From Ilumatobacteraceae bacterium (GTDB taxonomy: Bacteria; Actinomycetota; Acidimicrobiia; Acidimicrobiales; Ilumatobacteraceae): a DNA stretch of 33,174 bases. Location: positions 1 through 33,174 of the forward strand of contig JAOBWK010000083.1 in assembly GCA_025463305.1 (NCBI GenBank). The letters run 5' to 3'. Made by a program: the position numbers and the translations under genes. Shown here piece after piece: positions 1 through 8,115 of the stretch (position 1 is the stretch's first letter; each line of letters begins with the position of its first letter). Below the pieces are notes generated by a model. It saw only the letters and a program-made list of their open reading frames with translations, was not told the origin of the DNA and searched no databases.

Positions 1-1769
1 GTCATGCCGATGACGCGCGACACGATCTCGGATTCGCTGCCGGCTTCGGCGCGATACACGCCGGTGACGCCGCGGATTTCAGCTTTGTGGCGGTTGAAGA
101 CGCGCTCAAGCGCGGCGCTGATCTCGCCCACGGTCGCCTTGGCACGCGCCGCTGCGATCGAAAGGGCAAGCAGGTTGCCCTTGCCGCGCGCACCGCTGGC
201 AAGCGCGTCGAGCGTGGCCATGACTTCGGCCTCGTTGCGTTCGGCTCGCAGGCGCTTCAGCTTTTCGATCTGCTGCGCACGCACCGAAGAATTGTCGACC
301 TTGAGCACGTCGATCGGCTTTTCGTTGTCGAGCTTGTAACGGTTCACGCCGACAACGATCTGCCTGCCGGTGTCGATGCGTGCCTGGGTTTTCGCGGCAG
401 CTTCCTCGATGCGCAGCTTGGGGATGCCGGCCTCGATCGCGGCGGTCATCCCGCCGACGCGCTCGACCTCCTGGATGTGCTCCCACGCCCGCTCGGCGAG
501 ATCATTGGTGAGCCGCTCGATGTAGTACGAGCCCGCCCACGGATCGATCACGCGGCAGGTGCCCGACTCCTGCTGCAGGAACAGCTGGGTGTTGCGGGCG
601 ATGCGCGCGCTGAAGTCGGTGGGCAGGGCGAGCGCCTCGTCGAGCGCGTTGGTGTGCAGCGACTGGGTGTGGCCCTGCGTCGCGGCCATCGCCTCGACGC
701 ACGTGCGGATCACGTTGTTGAACACGTCCTGCGCGGTGAGCGACCAGCCCGACGTCTGCGAGTGGGTGCGCAGCGACAGCGACTTGGCGCTCTTCGGCTC
801 GAAGCCCTTGACCAACTTCGCCCACAGCAGGCGGGCGGCGCGCATCTTGGCGATCTCCATCGAGAAGTTCATCCCGATCGCCCAGAAGAAGCTCAGCCGC
901 GGCGCGAACGCATCGACGTCGAGCCCGCTGGCCAGACCGGCGCGGAGGTACTCGAGGCCATCGGCGAGCGTGTACGCCAGCTCGAGGTCGGCCGTCGCCC
1001 CGGCCTCCTGCATGTGGTAGCCGGAGATCGAGATCGAGTTGTACTTCGGCATCTCCGTCGAGGTGAACGTGAAGATGTCGGAGATGATCAGCATCGACGC
1101 CTTGGGCGGGTAGATGTAGGTGTTCCGAACCATGAACTCCTTGAGCACATCGTTCTGGATCGTGCCGGCCAGCTTCGACGCCGGCACGCCCTGCTCCTCG
1201 GCGGCGACGATGTAGAGCGCGAGCACCGGCAGCACCGCGCCGTTCATCGTCATCGACACGCTCATCTCGTCGAGCGGGATGCCGTCGAACAGCTGGCGCA
1301 TGTCGAGGATCGAGTCGATGGCCACGCCCGCCATGCCGACGTCGCCGGCGACGCGAGGGTGATCGCTGTCGTACCCGCGGTGCGTCGCGAGGTCGAACGC
1401 GACCGACAGGCCCTTCTGGCCGCCGGCGAGGTTGCGCCGGTAGAACGCGTTCGACTCGGCCGCGGTGGAGAAACCGGCGTACTGACGCACGGTCCACGGC
1501 TGGTTGACGTACATCGTCGGGTACGGGCCGCGCAAGAACGGGGCCAGGCCGGGGTAGGTGGCGAGGAAGTCGATGCCGTCGAGATCGTGCTCGGTGAAGA
1601 GCGCGCCGACCTCGATGCCCTCGGGCGTGTCCCACACCAGCGATTCGTCGCCTCCGTCGATCCCGGTCTCGGCGATCGCGGCCTTCGCGTCGGCCGCCCA
1701 CTCGTCGGCGGTGGACGCCGGTGCGCCGTCGCCGAGATCGATGGTGGTGAAGTCGGGGATCGTGCTCAT
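1..1769 (-). CDS. mutB: Methylmalonyl-CoA mutase large (catalytic) subunit, 3' end off the window
   Basis: This is the B12-dependent catalytic subunit that interconverts (R)-methylmalonyl-CoA and succinyl-CoA in propionate metabolism, paired with MutA. About 589 codons are visible. Reading from ATG 1769 it shows the TIM-barrel hallmarks of the family: [32 protein letters not shown], the [12 protein letters not shown] segment with the active-site His, and [16 protein letters not shown]. The frame is open to base 3, so the gene runs off the left edge. Family members are about 720-740 residues, so the C-terminal cobalamin-binding domain (DxHxxG) lies mostly outside. The start overlaps the mutA stop by four bases (ATGA, 1766-1769), which indicates translational coupling. 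Function is secure from the motifs; only the end is missing. Confidence 0.97.
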   Translation of the reverse strand, partial: MSTIPDFTTIDLGDGAPASTADEWAADAKAAIAETGIDGGDESLVWDTPEGIEVGALFTEHDLDGIDFLATYPGLAPFLRGPYPTMYVNQPWTVRQYAGFSTAAESNAFYRRNLAGGQKGLSVAFDLATHRGYDSDHPRVAGDVGMAGVAIDSILDMRQLFDGIPLDEMSVSMTMNGAVLPVLALYIVAAEEQGVPASKLAGTIQNDVLKEFMVRNTYIYPPKASMLIISDIFTFTSTEMPKYNSISISGYHMQEAGATADLELAYTLADGLEYLRAGLASGLDVDAFAPRLSFFWAIGMNFSMEIAKMRAARLLWAKLVKGFEPKSAKSLSLRTHSQTSGWSLTAQDVFNNVIRTCVEAMAATQGHTQSLHTNALDEALALPTDFSARIARNTQLFLQQESGTCRVIDPWAGSYYIERLTNDLAERAWEHIQEVERVGGMTAAIEAGIPKLRIEEAAAKTQARIDTGRQIVVGVNRYKLDNEKPIDVLKVDNSSVRAQQIEKLKRLRAERNEAEVMATLDALASGARGKGNLLALSIAAARAKATVGEISAALERVFNRHKAEIRGVTGVYRAEAGSESEIVSRVIGM

Positions 1770-3688
1770 CCGTTGGCTCCGATCGTGTCGAGTGCGGTGC
1801 GCAGCACGGCGACGACGTCGCCGCCGGCGGCGATCTGCTCGTCGACGCCGGCATCGGCGAGCGCCTGCTCCATGCCCTTCGGCCGCCCGGCGAGGTAGAG
1901 CCGGGCGGGGCCGGCGGCCTTCAGCTCGGTGGCCACGGCGACGGCGAGGTCGGCGTACACGGCGTCGCTGGCGCAGATGCACGCGAGCTGCGCACCACTC
2001 TGCTCGAACGCGCCGCGGATCTCGGCCGGATCGGTGGTGCTCTCGCCGACGACGCCGACGATGCCGCCGACCTCGAACAGGTTCTTCGCGAACGTCACGC
2101 GGGCGGCGTTGCTGGAGGTGGCGCCGAGCGCGGCGAGGAAGATCGATGGACGCGCCCCGGATGCGGCGAGGTGATCGGCACGGGCACGCTGACCCTCGAC
2201 CTGATCGGCGTAGCGGTGGCGGCGCAGCGGCGTGAACGGGAGCGTCGCCGCGTCGTCCGAGTCCGGCTCGACGGCCGAGGCGGGCGGCGACGGCTCGGCG
2301 ATGTTCGGGAACTCGGTGACGCCGGTGAGCGCGATCTTGCGGCGGGCGACGGCTGCGTCGCGGCGGGCCTTCGTCGTCGCGACATGACCCTGCAGCACGC
2401 CGCTGCGGATCGCTGCGATCGCGCCACCAGCGGACTCCAGCTCCTGCATCAGCGTCCACGCTGCGTTCGCGAGTTGATCGGTGAGCTGCTCGACGTACCA
2501 GCTGCCGCCGGCGATGTCGATCACGCGGGCGAGGTTGCTCTCCTCGATCAGCACGACCTGGGTGTTGCGGGCCATCCGCCGGCCGAGCTCGGAGCCGCCG
2601 GGCGTGACGAGCTCGTCGTGGGGGAGGATGGTGACGGCATCGGCACCACCGACGCCGGCGCCGAAGCACTCGACCGTGCCACGCAGCATGTTGACCCAGA
2701 TGTCGTAGCGCGATGCGGCCGCGGTCGAGGAGACAGCGTGCTGGTGCTGGGCCTGGGCGTGCTCGGACCCGCCGGACTTCGCGGCGATCCGCTGCCACAC
2801 GCGCCGTGCCGCACGGAACTTCGCGATCGTCAGGAACTGGTCGGGAGTGGCCGCGAAGCGGAACTCGAGCTGGCCGAGCGCGTCGTCGATCCCGAGGCCC
2901 GCGCCGGCGAGCGCGCGCAGGTACTGCAACCCCGCCGATGCGGCGTAGGCGAGCTCCTCGACGTCGCCGCCGCCGGACTCGTGCACGACCGTCGCGTCGA
3001 CCACGATCGAGTGGACACCGGGCGCGTCGGCGACGCATGTCGGGGCGAGCGCGACGGATGCGGCGAGGTCCTGCTCGATGTCGCCGATGGCGGTGGCCGC
3101 CCAACGGCCGATCGGGTCGAGCCCGAGCGTGCCGCCCGCGGCCGGCGTCACGGCGCGGCGACGGTAGAGGTCGAGCAACGACTGCGCCCCCGCTTCCCCG
3201 CCGCCGACGAGGGCGATCGGGGCGAGATCGAGGTGCACGCCCTGCAGCGCGGCATCGAGGACGTCGACATCGATCGCGTCGACGGCGCTCACGTCGAGCA
3301 GCACCGAGGTGGCCCCGCGCTCGAGCTCCTCGAGCACGAGCCCGGCGATGTCAGCGGCGTCCGTGCCGGCGACGACCCGCTGGCGGACGTCCCAGCCGGA
3401 GCGGCGGTTGGCGAGCGTGGTGGTGCCCCGCGTGAAGGGCGCCGCACCGGCGACGCCGGGCTCCGGCGCCGAGCCACGGTCCGTGTACAGCGGCTGGATC
3501 ACCAGGCCGTCGACGGTGCGAGTGACCAGTTCCTTCTGGAACCGCTCGGCCAGCTCCTCGGGCGTCAGGTCCTTGCCGCCGCGGGCGATCACCGTGTCGA
3601 CAGCGGCACGCCACTCCGACATCGTCTTCGAGGGGAACTCGTCGCCCAGCCGCAACTCCGTCGGCGCATCAGTCATGCCGGCCTCCAT
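1766..3688 (-). CDS. mutA: Methylmalonyl-CoA mutase small subunit
   Basis: This is the non-catalytic partner of MutB in the heterodimeric mutase, about 640 residues. The N-terminal TIM-barrel-like half carries [12 protein letters not shown] and [10 protein letters not shown], followed by [32 protein letters not shown] and [18 protein letters not shown]. The C-terminal B12-fold domain ([20 protein letters not shown]) lacks the DxHxxG cobalamin motif, as expected for the small subunit. Two starts are possible. ATG 3688 lies 8 bases after TAGAGT (3702-3697) and fits the leaderless pattern of this window. ATG 3676, four codons later, has a GGAGG five bases upstream. The frame stays open back to 3853, but that extension is proline/arginine-rich and unlike the family. 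It is co-transcribed with mutB through an ATGA overlap. Confidence 0.95.
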   Translation of the reverse strand: MEAGMTDAPTELRLGDEFPSKTMSEWRAAVDTVIARGGKDLTPEELAERFQKELVTRTVDGLVIQPLYTDRGSAPEPGVAGAAPFTRGTTTLANRRSGWDVRQRVVAGTDAADIAGLVLEELERGATSVLLDVSAVDAIDVDVLDAALQGVHLDLAPIALVGGGEAGAQSLLDLYRRRAVTPAAGGTLGLDPIGRWAATAIGDIEQDLAASVALAPTCVADAPGVHSIVVDATVVHESGGGDVEELAYAASAGLQYLRALAGAGLGIDDALGQLEFRFAATPDQFLTIAKFRAARRVWQRIAAKSGGSEHAQAQHQHAVSSTAAASRYDIWVNMLRGTVECFGAGVGGADAVTILPHDELVTPGGSELGRRMARNTQVVLIEESNLARVIDIAGGSWYVEQLTDQLANAAWTLMQELESAGGAIAAIRSGVLQGHVATTKARRDAAVARRKIALTGVTEFPNIAEPSPPASAVEPDSDDAATLPFTPLRRHRYADQVEGQRARADHLAASGARPSIFLAALGATSSNAARVTFAKNLFEVGGIVGVVGESTTDPAEIRGAFEQSGAQLACICASDAVYADLAVAVATELKAAGPARLYLAGRPKGMEQALADAGVDEQIAAGGDVVAVLRTALDTIGANG

Positions 3689-3696
3689 CAGCACGG

Positions 3697-3702
3697 ACTC
3701 TA
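3697..3702 (-). promoter_or_regulatory. Leaderless -10 box of mutAB
   Basis: TAGAGT on the minus strand, 8 bases before ATG 3688. It matches the TANNNT box seen ahead of several other genes here. No convincing -35 is visible. Confidence 0.45.
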
Positions 3703-3826
3703 CTGAGCGGGTCGCGCCGGAGCCGTACTGACCTGGTGCGGACGATGTCACACCGTTCGGCGTCTGGACCGATCGACGGCACGGACGACGTGTCCCGTGT
3801 GATCGGTTTCGCGCATCGGGTGACGG

Positions 3827-3832
3827 TAGTCT
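3827..3832 (+). promoter_or_regulatory. Leaderless -10 box of the sortase gene
   Basis: TAGTCT followed by 8 bases and GTG 3841. It was used to prefer 3841 over the longer open frame beginning at 3736. There is no recognisable -35. Confidence 0.45.
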
Positions 3833-3840
3833 CGCCGATC

Positions 3841-5118
3841 GTGGTGGATGCACCGGCCGATCTTCGTTCCGACGATTCGACGCCGAGCACTGCCGCGCCC
3901 GGCGTGGCGCGCCGGCGAACGCGGGTCAGCCGCTGGGACCGCCCCAAGCCGCCGCATGACTGGCGCTGGGTCGTCGACCACCTCGGCCGCGCCCTGATCA
4001 CCGTGGGCCTGCTGATCTTCGGGTTCGTCGCTTACCAGCTCTGGGGCACGGGCATCCAGACCGACCGCGCCCAGCACCAGTTGGCCAACGAGTTCAAGGC
4101 GGCACTGAGCGCCCGGGGCATCACCCCCGACACCATCGGTCCGGCCGTGGCGACCTCGTCGACGGCGCCGACGACGTCCACCGTCGCGTCGACCGTCGAC
4201 ACGGCGACGGCCGGCACCACGACACCCGACACCGGCACACCCGACGCCGCCGCGACCGCCGGTAGCACGCCCGACACGCTCGACCCGAACCGGCAGATCC
4301 TCGGCGACGTGCAACCCGGCGATGCGCTCGGCGAGATCATCATCGACAAGATCCACATCGACTTCTACTTCATCGCGGGGGTCGGCCCGGATCAGCTCGC
4401 CAAGGGCGTCGGGCACTTCCCCGACACACCGCTGCCGGGCGAGTACGGCAACGCCGTTTTGGCCGGTCACCGCACGACGCACGCCCATCCGTTCTACGAC
4501 CTCGACAAGCTGCAGCCGGGCGACACCATCGAGATCCACACCATCACCGGCGGCGCGTACCTCTACACCGTCACCGACTCGGTCACCGTGAAGCCCAGCG
4601 ACTACCAGGTCGTCACCGACTCGGATCCGACCAAGGCCACGCTCACCCTGATCACCTGCACGCCGATCTTCACGTCGCACATGCGGCTGGTGGTCCACGC
4701 CACGCTCGATGCGTCGCGCAGCTCCACCGTGGGCGCCGGCCAGATCTACTACGGCGAGGGCGATCCGAGCGCGGCCGGCGCGAACGGATCGGTCCTGCCC
4801 GGCGACGACGATGGTGCCGCGCCGTCCGTCTCGGCCGCGGTCGGCACACCGACGACCACGTCGAGCAACACCGCCGTCAGCCCGGCCGATCGGTTCGCCG
4901 ACAATGCCTTCAACGTCGGCTGGTTCGACGACACCGCTGCGATCCCGCAGGTGCTGCTGTGGGCTGCGCTGTTCGGCCTCGTCTGGTCCGGCAGCTACCG
5001 GCTGGCCAAGCGGCTGCGCAAGGGATGGGTCGGCATCCTCGTCGGCGTCGCCCCGTTCGTCGTCGTCCTCTACTTCCTGTACGAGAACGTCAACCGCCTG
5101 CTGCCAGCGGCGATCTGA
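3841..5118 (+). CDS. Sortase (class E-type), membrane anchored
   Basis: A cysteine transpeptidase that joins sorting-signal proteins to the cell envelope, 425 residues from GTG 3841. A basic cytoplasmic N-terminus (VARRRTRVSRW) precedes one membrane helix (about residues 48-70), a Thr/Ala-rich linker (about 100-145) and the sortase barrel. The catalytic triad is visible: His210 in AGHRTTH, Cys273 in TLITCTP and Arg282 in SHMRLVV. Two more hydrophobic segments sit at the C-terminus (VLLWAALFGLVWSG and VGILVGVAPFVVVLYFLY), so both ends appear membrane-embedded. The frame is open upstream to ATG 3736, adding 35 residues without family character. The leaderless box favours 3841. No substrate with a sorting signal was found in the window. 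It diverges from mutA. Confidence 0.88.
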   Translation: MVDAPADLRSDDSTPSTAAPGVARRRTRVSRWDRPKPPHDWRWVVDHLGRALITVGLLIFGFVAYQLWGTGIQTDRAQHQLANEFKAALSARGITPDTIGPAVATSSTAPTTSTVASTVDTATAGTTTPDTGTPDAAATAGSTPDTLDPNRQILGDVQPGDALGEIIIDKIHIDFYFIAGVGPDQLAKGVGHFPDTPLPGEYGNAVLAGHRTTHAHPFYDLDKLQPGDTIEIHTITGGAYLYTVTDSVTVKPSDYQVVTDSDPTKATLTLITCTPIFTSHMRLVVHATLDASRSSTVGAGQIYYGEGDPSAAGANGSVLPGDDDGAAPSVSAAVGTPTTTSSNTAVSPADRFADNAFNVGWFDDTAAIPQVLLWAALFGLVWSGSYRLAKRLRKGWVGILVGVAPFVVVLYFLYENVNRLLPAAI

Positions 5119-5133
5119 CGCCCGGGCGGCGGC

Positions 5134-5358
5134 TCAGGACGCCATCGAGCGGAGCGCGTGGAGGCGGCGCATCTCGTCGCCGGCCTCCTTCGCGACCAGC
5201 ACCGCCACGTAGTCCTGCACTGGCGCGCCGTCGAACTCGGCGGCGACGTGGAGGACGAGGTCCCGGACGAATTCGATGTCGTAGGTGCCGTTCGACTGGG
5301 TCACCAGCTTGTCGACGATGGGGGCGAGCTTGGGGTCCAGTTCCGCGGTGAGCGCCAT
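5134..5358 (-). CDS. Small all-helical protein (three-helix-bundle dimerisation type)
   Basis: A 74-residue protein of predicted helices. The pattern YDIEFVRDLVLHVAAEFDG followed by VQDYVAVLVAKEA resembles the small actinobacterial proteins annotated as three-helix-bundle dimerisation-domain proteins; I recognise the pattern, but it is not diagnostic. There are no signal peptide, cysteines or enzymatic motifs. ATG 5358 lies 7 bases after TAGGTT (5371-5366), the leaderless arrangement seen elsewhere here, which supports a real gene. It converges on the sortase gene with 15 bases between the stops. Function unknown. Confidence 0.68.
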   Translation of the reverse strand: MALTAELDPKLAPIVDKLVTQSNGTYDIEFVRDLVLHVAAEFDGAPVQDYVAVLVAKEAGDEMRRLHALRSMAS

Positions 5359-5365
5359 GCGGACG

Positions 5366-5371
5366 AACCTA
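5366..5371 (-). promoter_or_regulatory. Leaderless -10 box of the small helical protein gene
   Basis: TAGGTT on the minus strand, 7 bases before ATG 5358. Confidence 0.4.
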
Positions 5372-5400
5372 ACCCGCGACGGCCGGCCCCGACAGTGGAC

Positions 5401-5616
5401 TCATGTCACCGTTGCGTGAGGAGTTCGCGAACCGCGTTCGCCGAACCGGATGGTCGCGGCCCACAGCGCGACGATCCAGACGAGATCGGCGACCACCCAG
5501 GCGACCTCGCCGTGCACGGCCGTCCACCCGAGGGCGACCGCACTCACCGGAACCAGTGACGCGCCGATCAGCGGGCGCGTGGCCGGCGTGTGGCGATCGG
5601 GGGAGGTGTTGCCCAC
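5401..5616 (-). CDS. Small two-helix membrane protein, unknown
   Basis: A 71-residue hypothetical protein read from GTG 5616. It has two hydrophobic segments (LIGASLVPVSAVALGW and WVVADLVWIVALWAATI) separated by a short polar turn, then a basic tail (RFGERGSRTPH). The start is chosen because TACCAT (5628-5623) stands 6 bases upstream. The longer frame further upstream reads as arginine/proline-rich non-coding sequence. I do not recognise the family. It lies head-to-tail with the 74-residue gene, separated by 42 bases. Confidence 0.5.
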   Translation of the reverse strand: MGNTSPDRHTPATRPLIGASLVPVSAVALGWTAVHGEVAWVVADLVWIVALWAATIRFGERGSRTPHATVT

Positions 5617-5622
5617 GACTCG

Positions 5623-5628
5623 ATGGTA
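5623..5628 (-). promoter_or_regulatory. Leaderless -10 box of the small membrane protein gene
   Basis: TACCAT on the minus strand, 6 bases before GTG 5616. Confidence 0.4.
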
Positions 5629-5731
5629 CGTGGCGCTGTCCGTCGATCCGATGGAGTTCACCTGACAGTTCGATGAACTCTTGACGACGAAGACCGCACG
5701 CCCTTCGGCCCGAGTCTCAAGAGAACGTTCA

Positions 5732-5776
5732 GGCATCGCCCCGCGCCTCAAGGGGCGTCCCCGAGGCACCGATGCC
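5732..5776 (+). other. Nested hairpin upstream of the secreted-protein gene
   Basis: An outer 7-base stem (GGCATCG 5732-5738 with CGATGCC 5770-5776) encloses an inner stem (CGCCCC 5737-5742 with GGGGCG 5752-5757), with one base pair shared at the junction. It lies 67 bases before ATG 5844, so it may be 5' UTR structure or simply GC-rich coincidence. Confidence 0.3.
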
Positions 5777-5843
5777 CCTGCGAGAGGTCGGCGGTCGGGT
5801 GGTTCCGGCGGTGCGCATGACCTGGCCATGGAGGGCGCTCGCG

Positions 5844-6272
5844 ATGTCACGATTCGGATACGCACCTTGGACGTTCGCCGGTGGCGCGGCTGCCGTGGTG
5901 GCCGCGACGATCGGTCTGGTGCCCAGCGTGGGTCGGGCTGCCAACGAGCCGCCGACGCGTCGCCTGGTGGAATCGTCGGACTGCGGGTCGCGAGTGGGGT
6001 CGACGACGACCTCGACGGCACCGCCGCGATCGGGCGCTGACACGTCGCAGTCGATCTCCGTGGTGGTCCCCCGGGTCGCCATGCTGCACGTCGACGCCTC
6101 GGGCACGGTGACGGCCGCAGCCACCAACACCGGCTGCGCCCCGAGCCCGAGCGACGAGGTGTACGTGTTCCAGGCCGACGGCACACTGCGCCGGACCATG
6201 TCGGTCGACGTGAGCACCGTCCGCTGGACCGGGGACTTCACCCATCCCGGCGTGTACCAGCCGCAGACCTGA
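5844..6272 (+). CDS. Secreted hypothetical protein
   Basis: A 142-residue exported protein. ATG 5844 is chosen because GGAGGG (5830-5835) lies 8 bases upstream and because it gives a good signal peptide: a short N-region (MSRFGYAPW), a hydrophobic core (FAGGAAAVVAATIGLV) and likely cleavage near SVGRAANE. Frames starting earlier, at 5772, would bury that signal. The mature part has a short Thr/Ser linker, then a beta-rich stretch (SQSISVVVPRVAMLHVDASG) and two cysteines that could form a disulfide. It ends FTHPGVYQPQT. No catalytic motif is seen and I do not recognise the family. Confidence 0.65.
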   Translation: MSRFGYAPWTFAGGAAAVVAATIGLVPSVGRAANEPPTRRLVESSDCGSRVGSTTTSTAPPRSGADTSQSISVVVPRVAMLHVDASGTVTAAATNTGCAPSPSDEVYVFQADGTLRRTMSVDVSTVRWTGDFTHPGVYQPQT

Positions 6273-6322
6273 CCGCGACAACTCGTGCCCGGACGCGTCC
6301 GTCGTTCTGGGAGGCTGGCCCG

Positions 6323-6724
6323 GTGAGCACTGACGTCGTGATCCGCGTCGCGCGCGACGACGAGTTCGACGCGCTCTGTGCCGTCTCCGTCGCGGCGTTC
6401 GGTGGCGACGCTCGCATCGGCGAACTGCTCGGCGCGCTCCGTGAGTCGTGGGCGTGGGACGAGCGGCTCTCGTTCGTCGCCGAGCTCGACGGCGTGATCG
6501 TCGGTCAGGTGCTCTACACCCATGCGCTGCTCGATGCCGCGAGGCAGCTGGTCGACGTGTTGGTGCTCAGCCCGATCGGCGTGCGGCCCGACCTCCACGG
6601 GCGTGGGATCGGTGGGCGGTTGATCCGCCACAGCATCGAGGTCGTCAGCGCCACGGAGGCCCCCGGCGCACTGGTCTACTCGGACGCGTTCTGGCGCCAC
6701 GACGCCGTCGGCCTGCGGCCCTGA
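6323..6724 (+). CDS. GNAT-family N-acetyltransferase, short
   Basis: Predicted to transfer an acetyl group from acetyl-CoA to an unknown amine. The 133-residue product begins VIRVARDDEFDALCAVSVAAFG. It has the beta-strand SFVAELDGVIVGQVLYTH, and the acetyl-CoA loop VRPDLHGRGIGGRLIRH (motif A, R/Q-x-x-G-x-G/A) near residues 92-108. The GTG start at 6323 has only a weak GAGGCT box 6 bases upstream. Many relatives in this superfamily are about 160-170 residues, so the C-terminal strand region may be shortened. No continuation exists in the other two frames after 6724. Substrate unknown. Confidence 0.78.
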   Translation: MSTDVVIRVARDDEFDALCAVSVAAFGGDARIGELLGALRESWAWDERLSFVAELDGVIVGQVLYTHALLDAARQLVDVLVLSPIGVRPDLHGRGIGGRLIRHSIEVVSATEAPGALVYSDAFWRHDAVGLRP

Positions 6725-6726
6725 TC

Positions 6727-6756
6727 CGGCCTGGTCCAGACCGAACGGTCAGGCCG
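6727..6756. terminator. Hairpin between convergent genes
   Basis: A 7-base stem, CGGCCTG (6727-6733) with CAGGCCG (6750-6756), sits between the convergent GNAT and DUF4118 genes; an alternative internal GACCG/CGGTC pairing is also possible. It could terminate either transcript. There is no U-tract, as is common in high-GC actinobacteria. Confidence 0.4.
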
Positions 6757-6761
6757 TTGCG

Positions 6762-7556
6762 TCAGCGGCTCGCTGCGGCACCGACCTTCACGGGTCGTGC
6801 GGCGCCGGCTGCCATCGCCAGGCCGAGCAGATCGGCGAGCGCGATCGCGGCACGGCGGCTCTCCAGGTTCGAGCCGTGGCGGGAGTCCGGGACGAGCACC
6901 AGGTGACCGAACACGTTGGTGCCGTTGACGACCTCGATCGCTGCACCGGACTCGGGCAGCTCGAAGCCCCCGATCCCGACGTGCATCGAGGGCGACACCA
7001 GTGAGCCCGACCGGGGGAGGACGTAGCGCGAGCTCACCGGGCTCTGGCGATCGAGGGGCTCGAAGCGGCACTCGCGGAGGCCGAGCGCTTCGGTGAGCGT
7101 GGCCTCGACGACGGAGCGGACCTCACCCGCGTCGGCGCCGGTCGCGATCATCCCGACCACGTCCTCGAGCGAGTGGGCCGACTCCTGCAGACGTCGGGCG
7201 TTGACCGTGTTGCGCCGGCGCCATGCGCTCAGCTCGCTCACGATGAGGCCGAGCACGGCCAGCAGCACGACCGTGAGGATGTCGCGGCCACCGTTGATCC
7301 GCAGCGAGTGGTACGGCGCGGTGTGGAAGTAGTTGTAGGACACGGCGGCGGTCATCGCCGTGACGATGCCGGTGATGCGTCCGGCAAGGGCCGCGATCAC
7401 GACGATGGTCGCGAGGACCACGGCGACGTTGGTGGAACCGACGTCGCTGCGAACCCGGCCGAGGAGGCCGGCCGCCAGCAGCGCGGCGATCGGGCCGGCG
7501 GCGATCGACACCGTGGCCTCGCTGTGGCCGGAGGGATGTGTGGAGCGTTCGTTCAT
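6762..7556 (-). CDS. DUF4118 (KdpD-like) membrane protein with degenerate GAF-like tail
   Basis: A 264-residue membrane protein. Four closely spaced helices form the DUF4118 module found in KdpD sensor kinases: IAALLAAGLLGRV, VAVVLATIVVIAALAG, ITGIVTAMTAAVSYNYFHTA and DILTVVLLAVLGLIVSEL. The loop NYFHTAPYHSLRI is typical of that module. A coiled segment (SAWRRRNTVNARRLQESAHSLED) leads to a GAF-like domain ending near ALADLLGLAMAA. There is no histidine-kinase domain, so it cannot phosphorelay by itself. ATG 7556 is preferred over ATG 7601 because an 11-base perfect inverted repeat lies between them. A role as a sensor or accessory protein is inference. Confidence 0.8.
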   Translation of the reverse strand: MNERSTHPSGHSEATVSIAAGPIAALLAAGLLGRVRSDVGSTNVAVVLATIVVIAALAGRITGIVTAMTAAVSYNYFHTAPYHSLRINGGRDILTVVLLAVLGLIVSELSAWRRRNTVNARRLQESAHSLEDVVGMIATGADAGEVRSVVEATLTEALGLRECRFEPLDRQSPVSSRYVLPRSGSLVSPSMHVGIGGFELPESGAAIEVVNGTNVFGHLVLVPDSRHGSNLESRRAAIALADLLGLAMAAGAARPVKVGAAASR

Positions 7557-7562
7557 GGTTCC

Positions 7563-7590
7563 GGTGTACGCCCGGTCAGGGGCGTACACC
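7563..7590. promoter_or_regulatory. Perfect 11-base inverted repeat upstream of the DUF4118 gene
   Basis: GGTGTACGCCC (7563-7573), a 6-base spacer and GGGCGTACACC (7580-7590). It ends 7 bases before ATG 7556. It could be an operator for a dimeric regulator or a 5' UTR hairpin over the ribosome entry site. Confidence 0.5.
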
Positions 7591-7677
7591 AGCGCCTTCA
7601 CGGTTTCTGCACGGCGATGAGCCGAATCTTGACGCCGTCGCGACGGTCGACCCGACGGCGAGATCCGACGGGCCGGG

Positions 7678-8008
7678 TCAACCGCCCGTCTTAGCGACGT
7701 AGTCCTCCCACACCGACTTCGACCCGGTGTGCCCGGCGCGCACGACGGTGGTCACCGAGGCGGCGGCGCCGAGCACCGCGAGGACGGACACGACGATGCG
7801 CAGCACCTTCGAGCTCGACGTGTTCACGGGCGCAGCCGCTGCGCCGACCGACCTGGCCTGCTGATCCCGCCGCTCGAGGAACCCAGGGCACGAACACGAA
7901 GACGAGCAGCAGGACGAAGAAGCCGAGGGCGACGTTGCGGGCCGTGTCACCGAGCTGGCTGTGACGCTCCCAGCTCGACGCGGCGTCCGGGCCCTCGACG
8001 GCGAACAT
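7678..8008 (-). pseudogene. DUF2231-like membrane protein remnant, frameshifted
   Basis: Two frames each hold half of one plausible protein. From ATG 8008 the first frame gives WERHSQLGDTARNVALGFF and a membrane helix ending VFVFVPW. The next frame continues FLERRDQQARSVG, then a second helix (VLRIVVSVLAVLGAAASV) and RAGHTGSKSVWEDYV before the stop at 7678. The GHxG...VW ending is characteristic of the C-terminal half of DUF2231 proteins. The span is 331 bases; removing one base from the CCC run at 7882-7884 gives a clean 109-residue frame. The usual N-terminal half is absent, because the response-regulator promoter region occupies that space. It is either a decayed gene or a sequence error. 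Confidence 0.55.
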
Positions 8009-8035
8009 ACGCGGGCCCCCGAAACGAATTCCTGA

Positions 8036-8057
8036 ACAGCTGGACATTCACAGCTGG
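8036..8057 (+). promoter_or_regulatory. Direct repeat upstream of the two-component operon
   Basis: ACAGCTGG occurs at 8036-8043 and 8050-8057, 14 bases apart and about 60-80 bases before ATG 8116. OmpR-class regulators often bind direct repeats, so autoregulation is possible, but this is not established. Confidence 0.3.
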
Positions 8058-8115
8058 CTCCCAGCGCGGCTGAGCGCCACCTGAGAGATTGCGCCCGAGA
8101 ACTGAACCTCGACCC

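Noticed and set aside
87..1898. Long plus-strand open frame of 603 codons
   Set aside because: It is antisense to mutB. The translation is Arg/Asp/Val/His-rich with no family resemblance, while the minus strand shows unmistakable mutase motifs.
2171..3706. Plus-strand open frame of 511 codons
   Set aside because: Antisense shadow of mutA, typical of high-GC third-position bias.
3736..3840. N-terminal extension of the sortase from ATG 3736
   Set aside because: The 35 extra residues lack sortase character, and a leaderless-type -10 box lies inside this stretch, 8 bases before GTG 3841.
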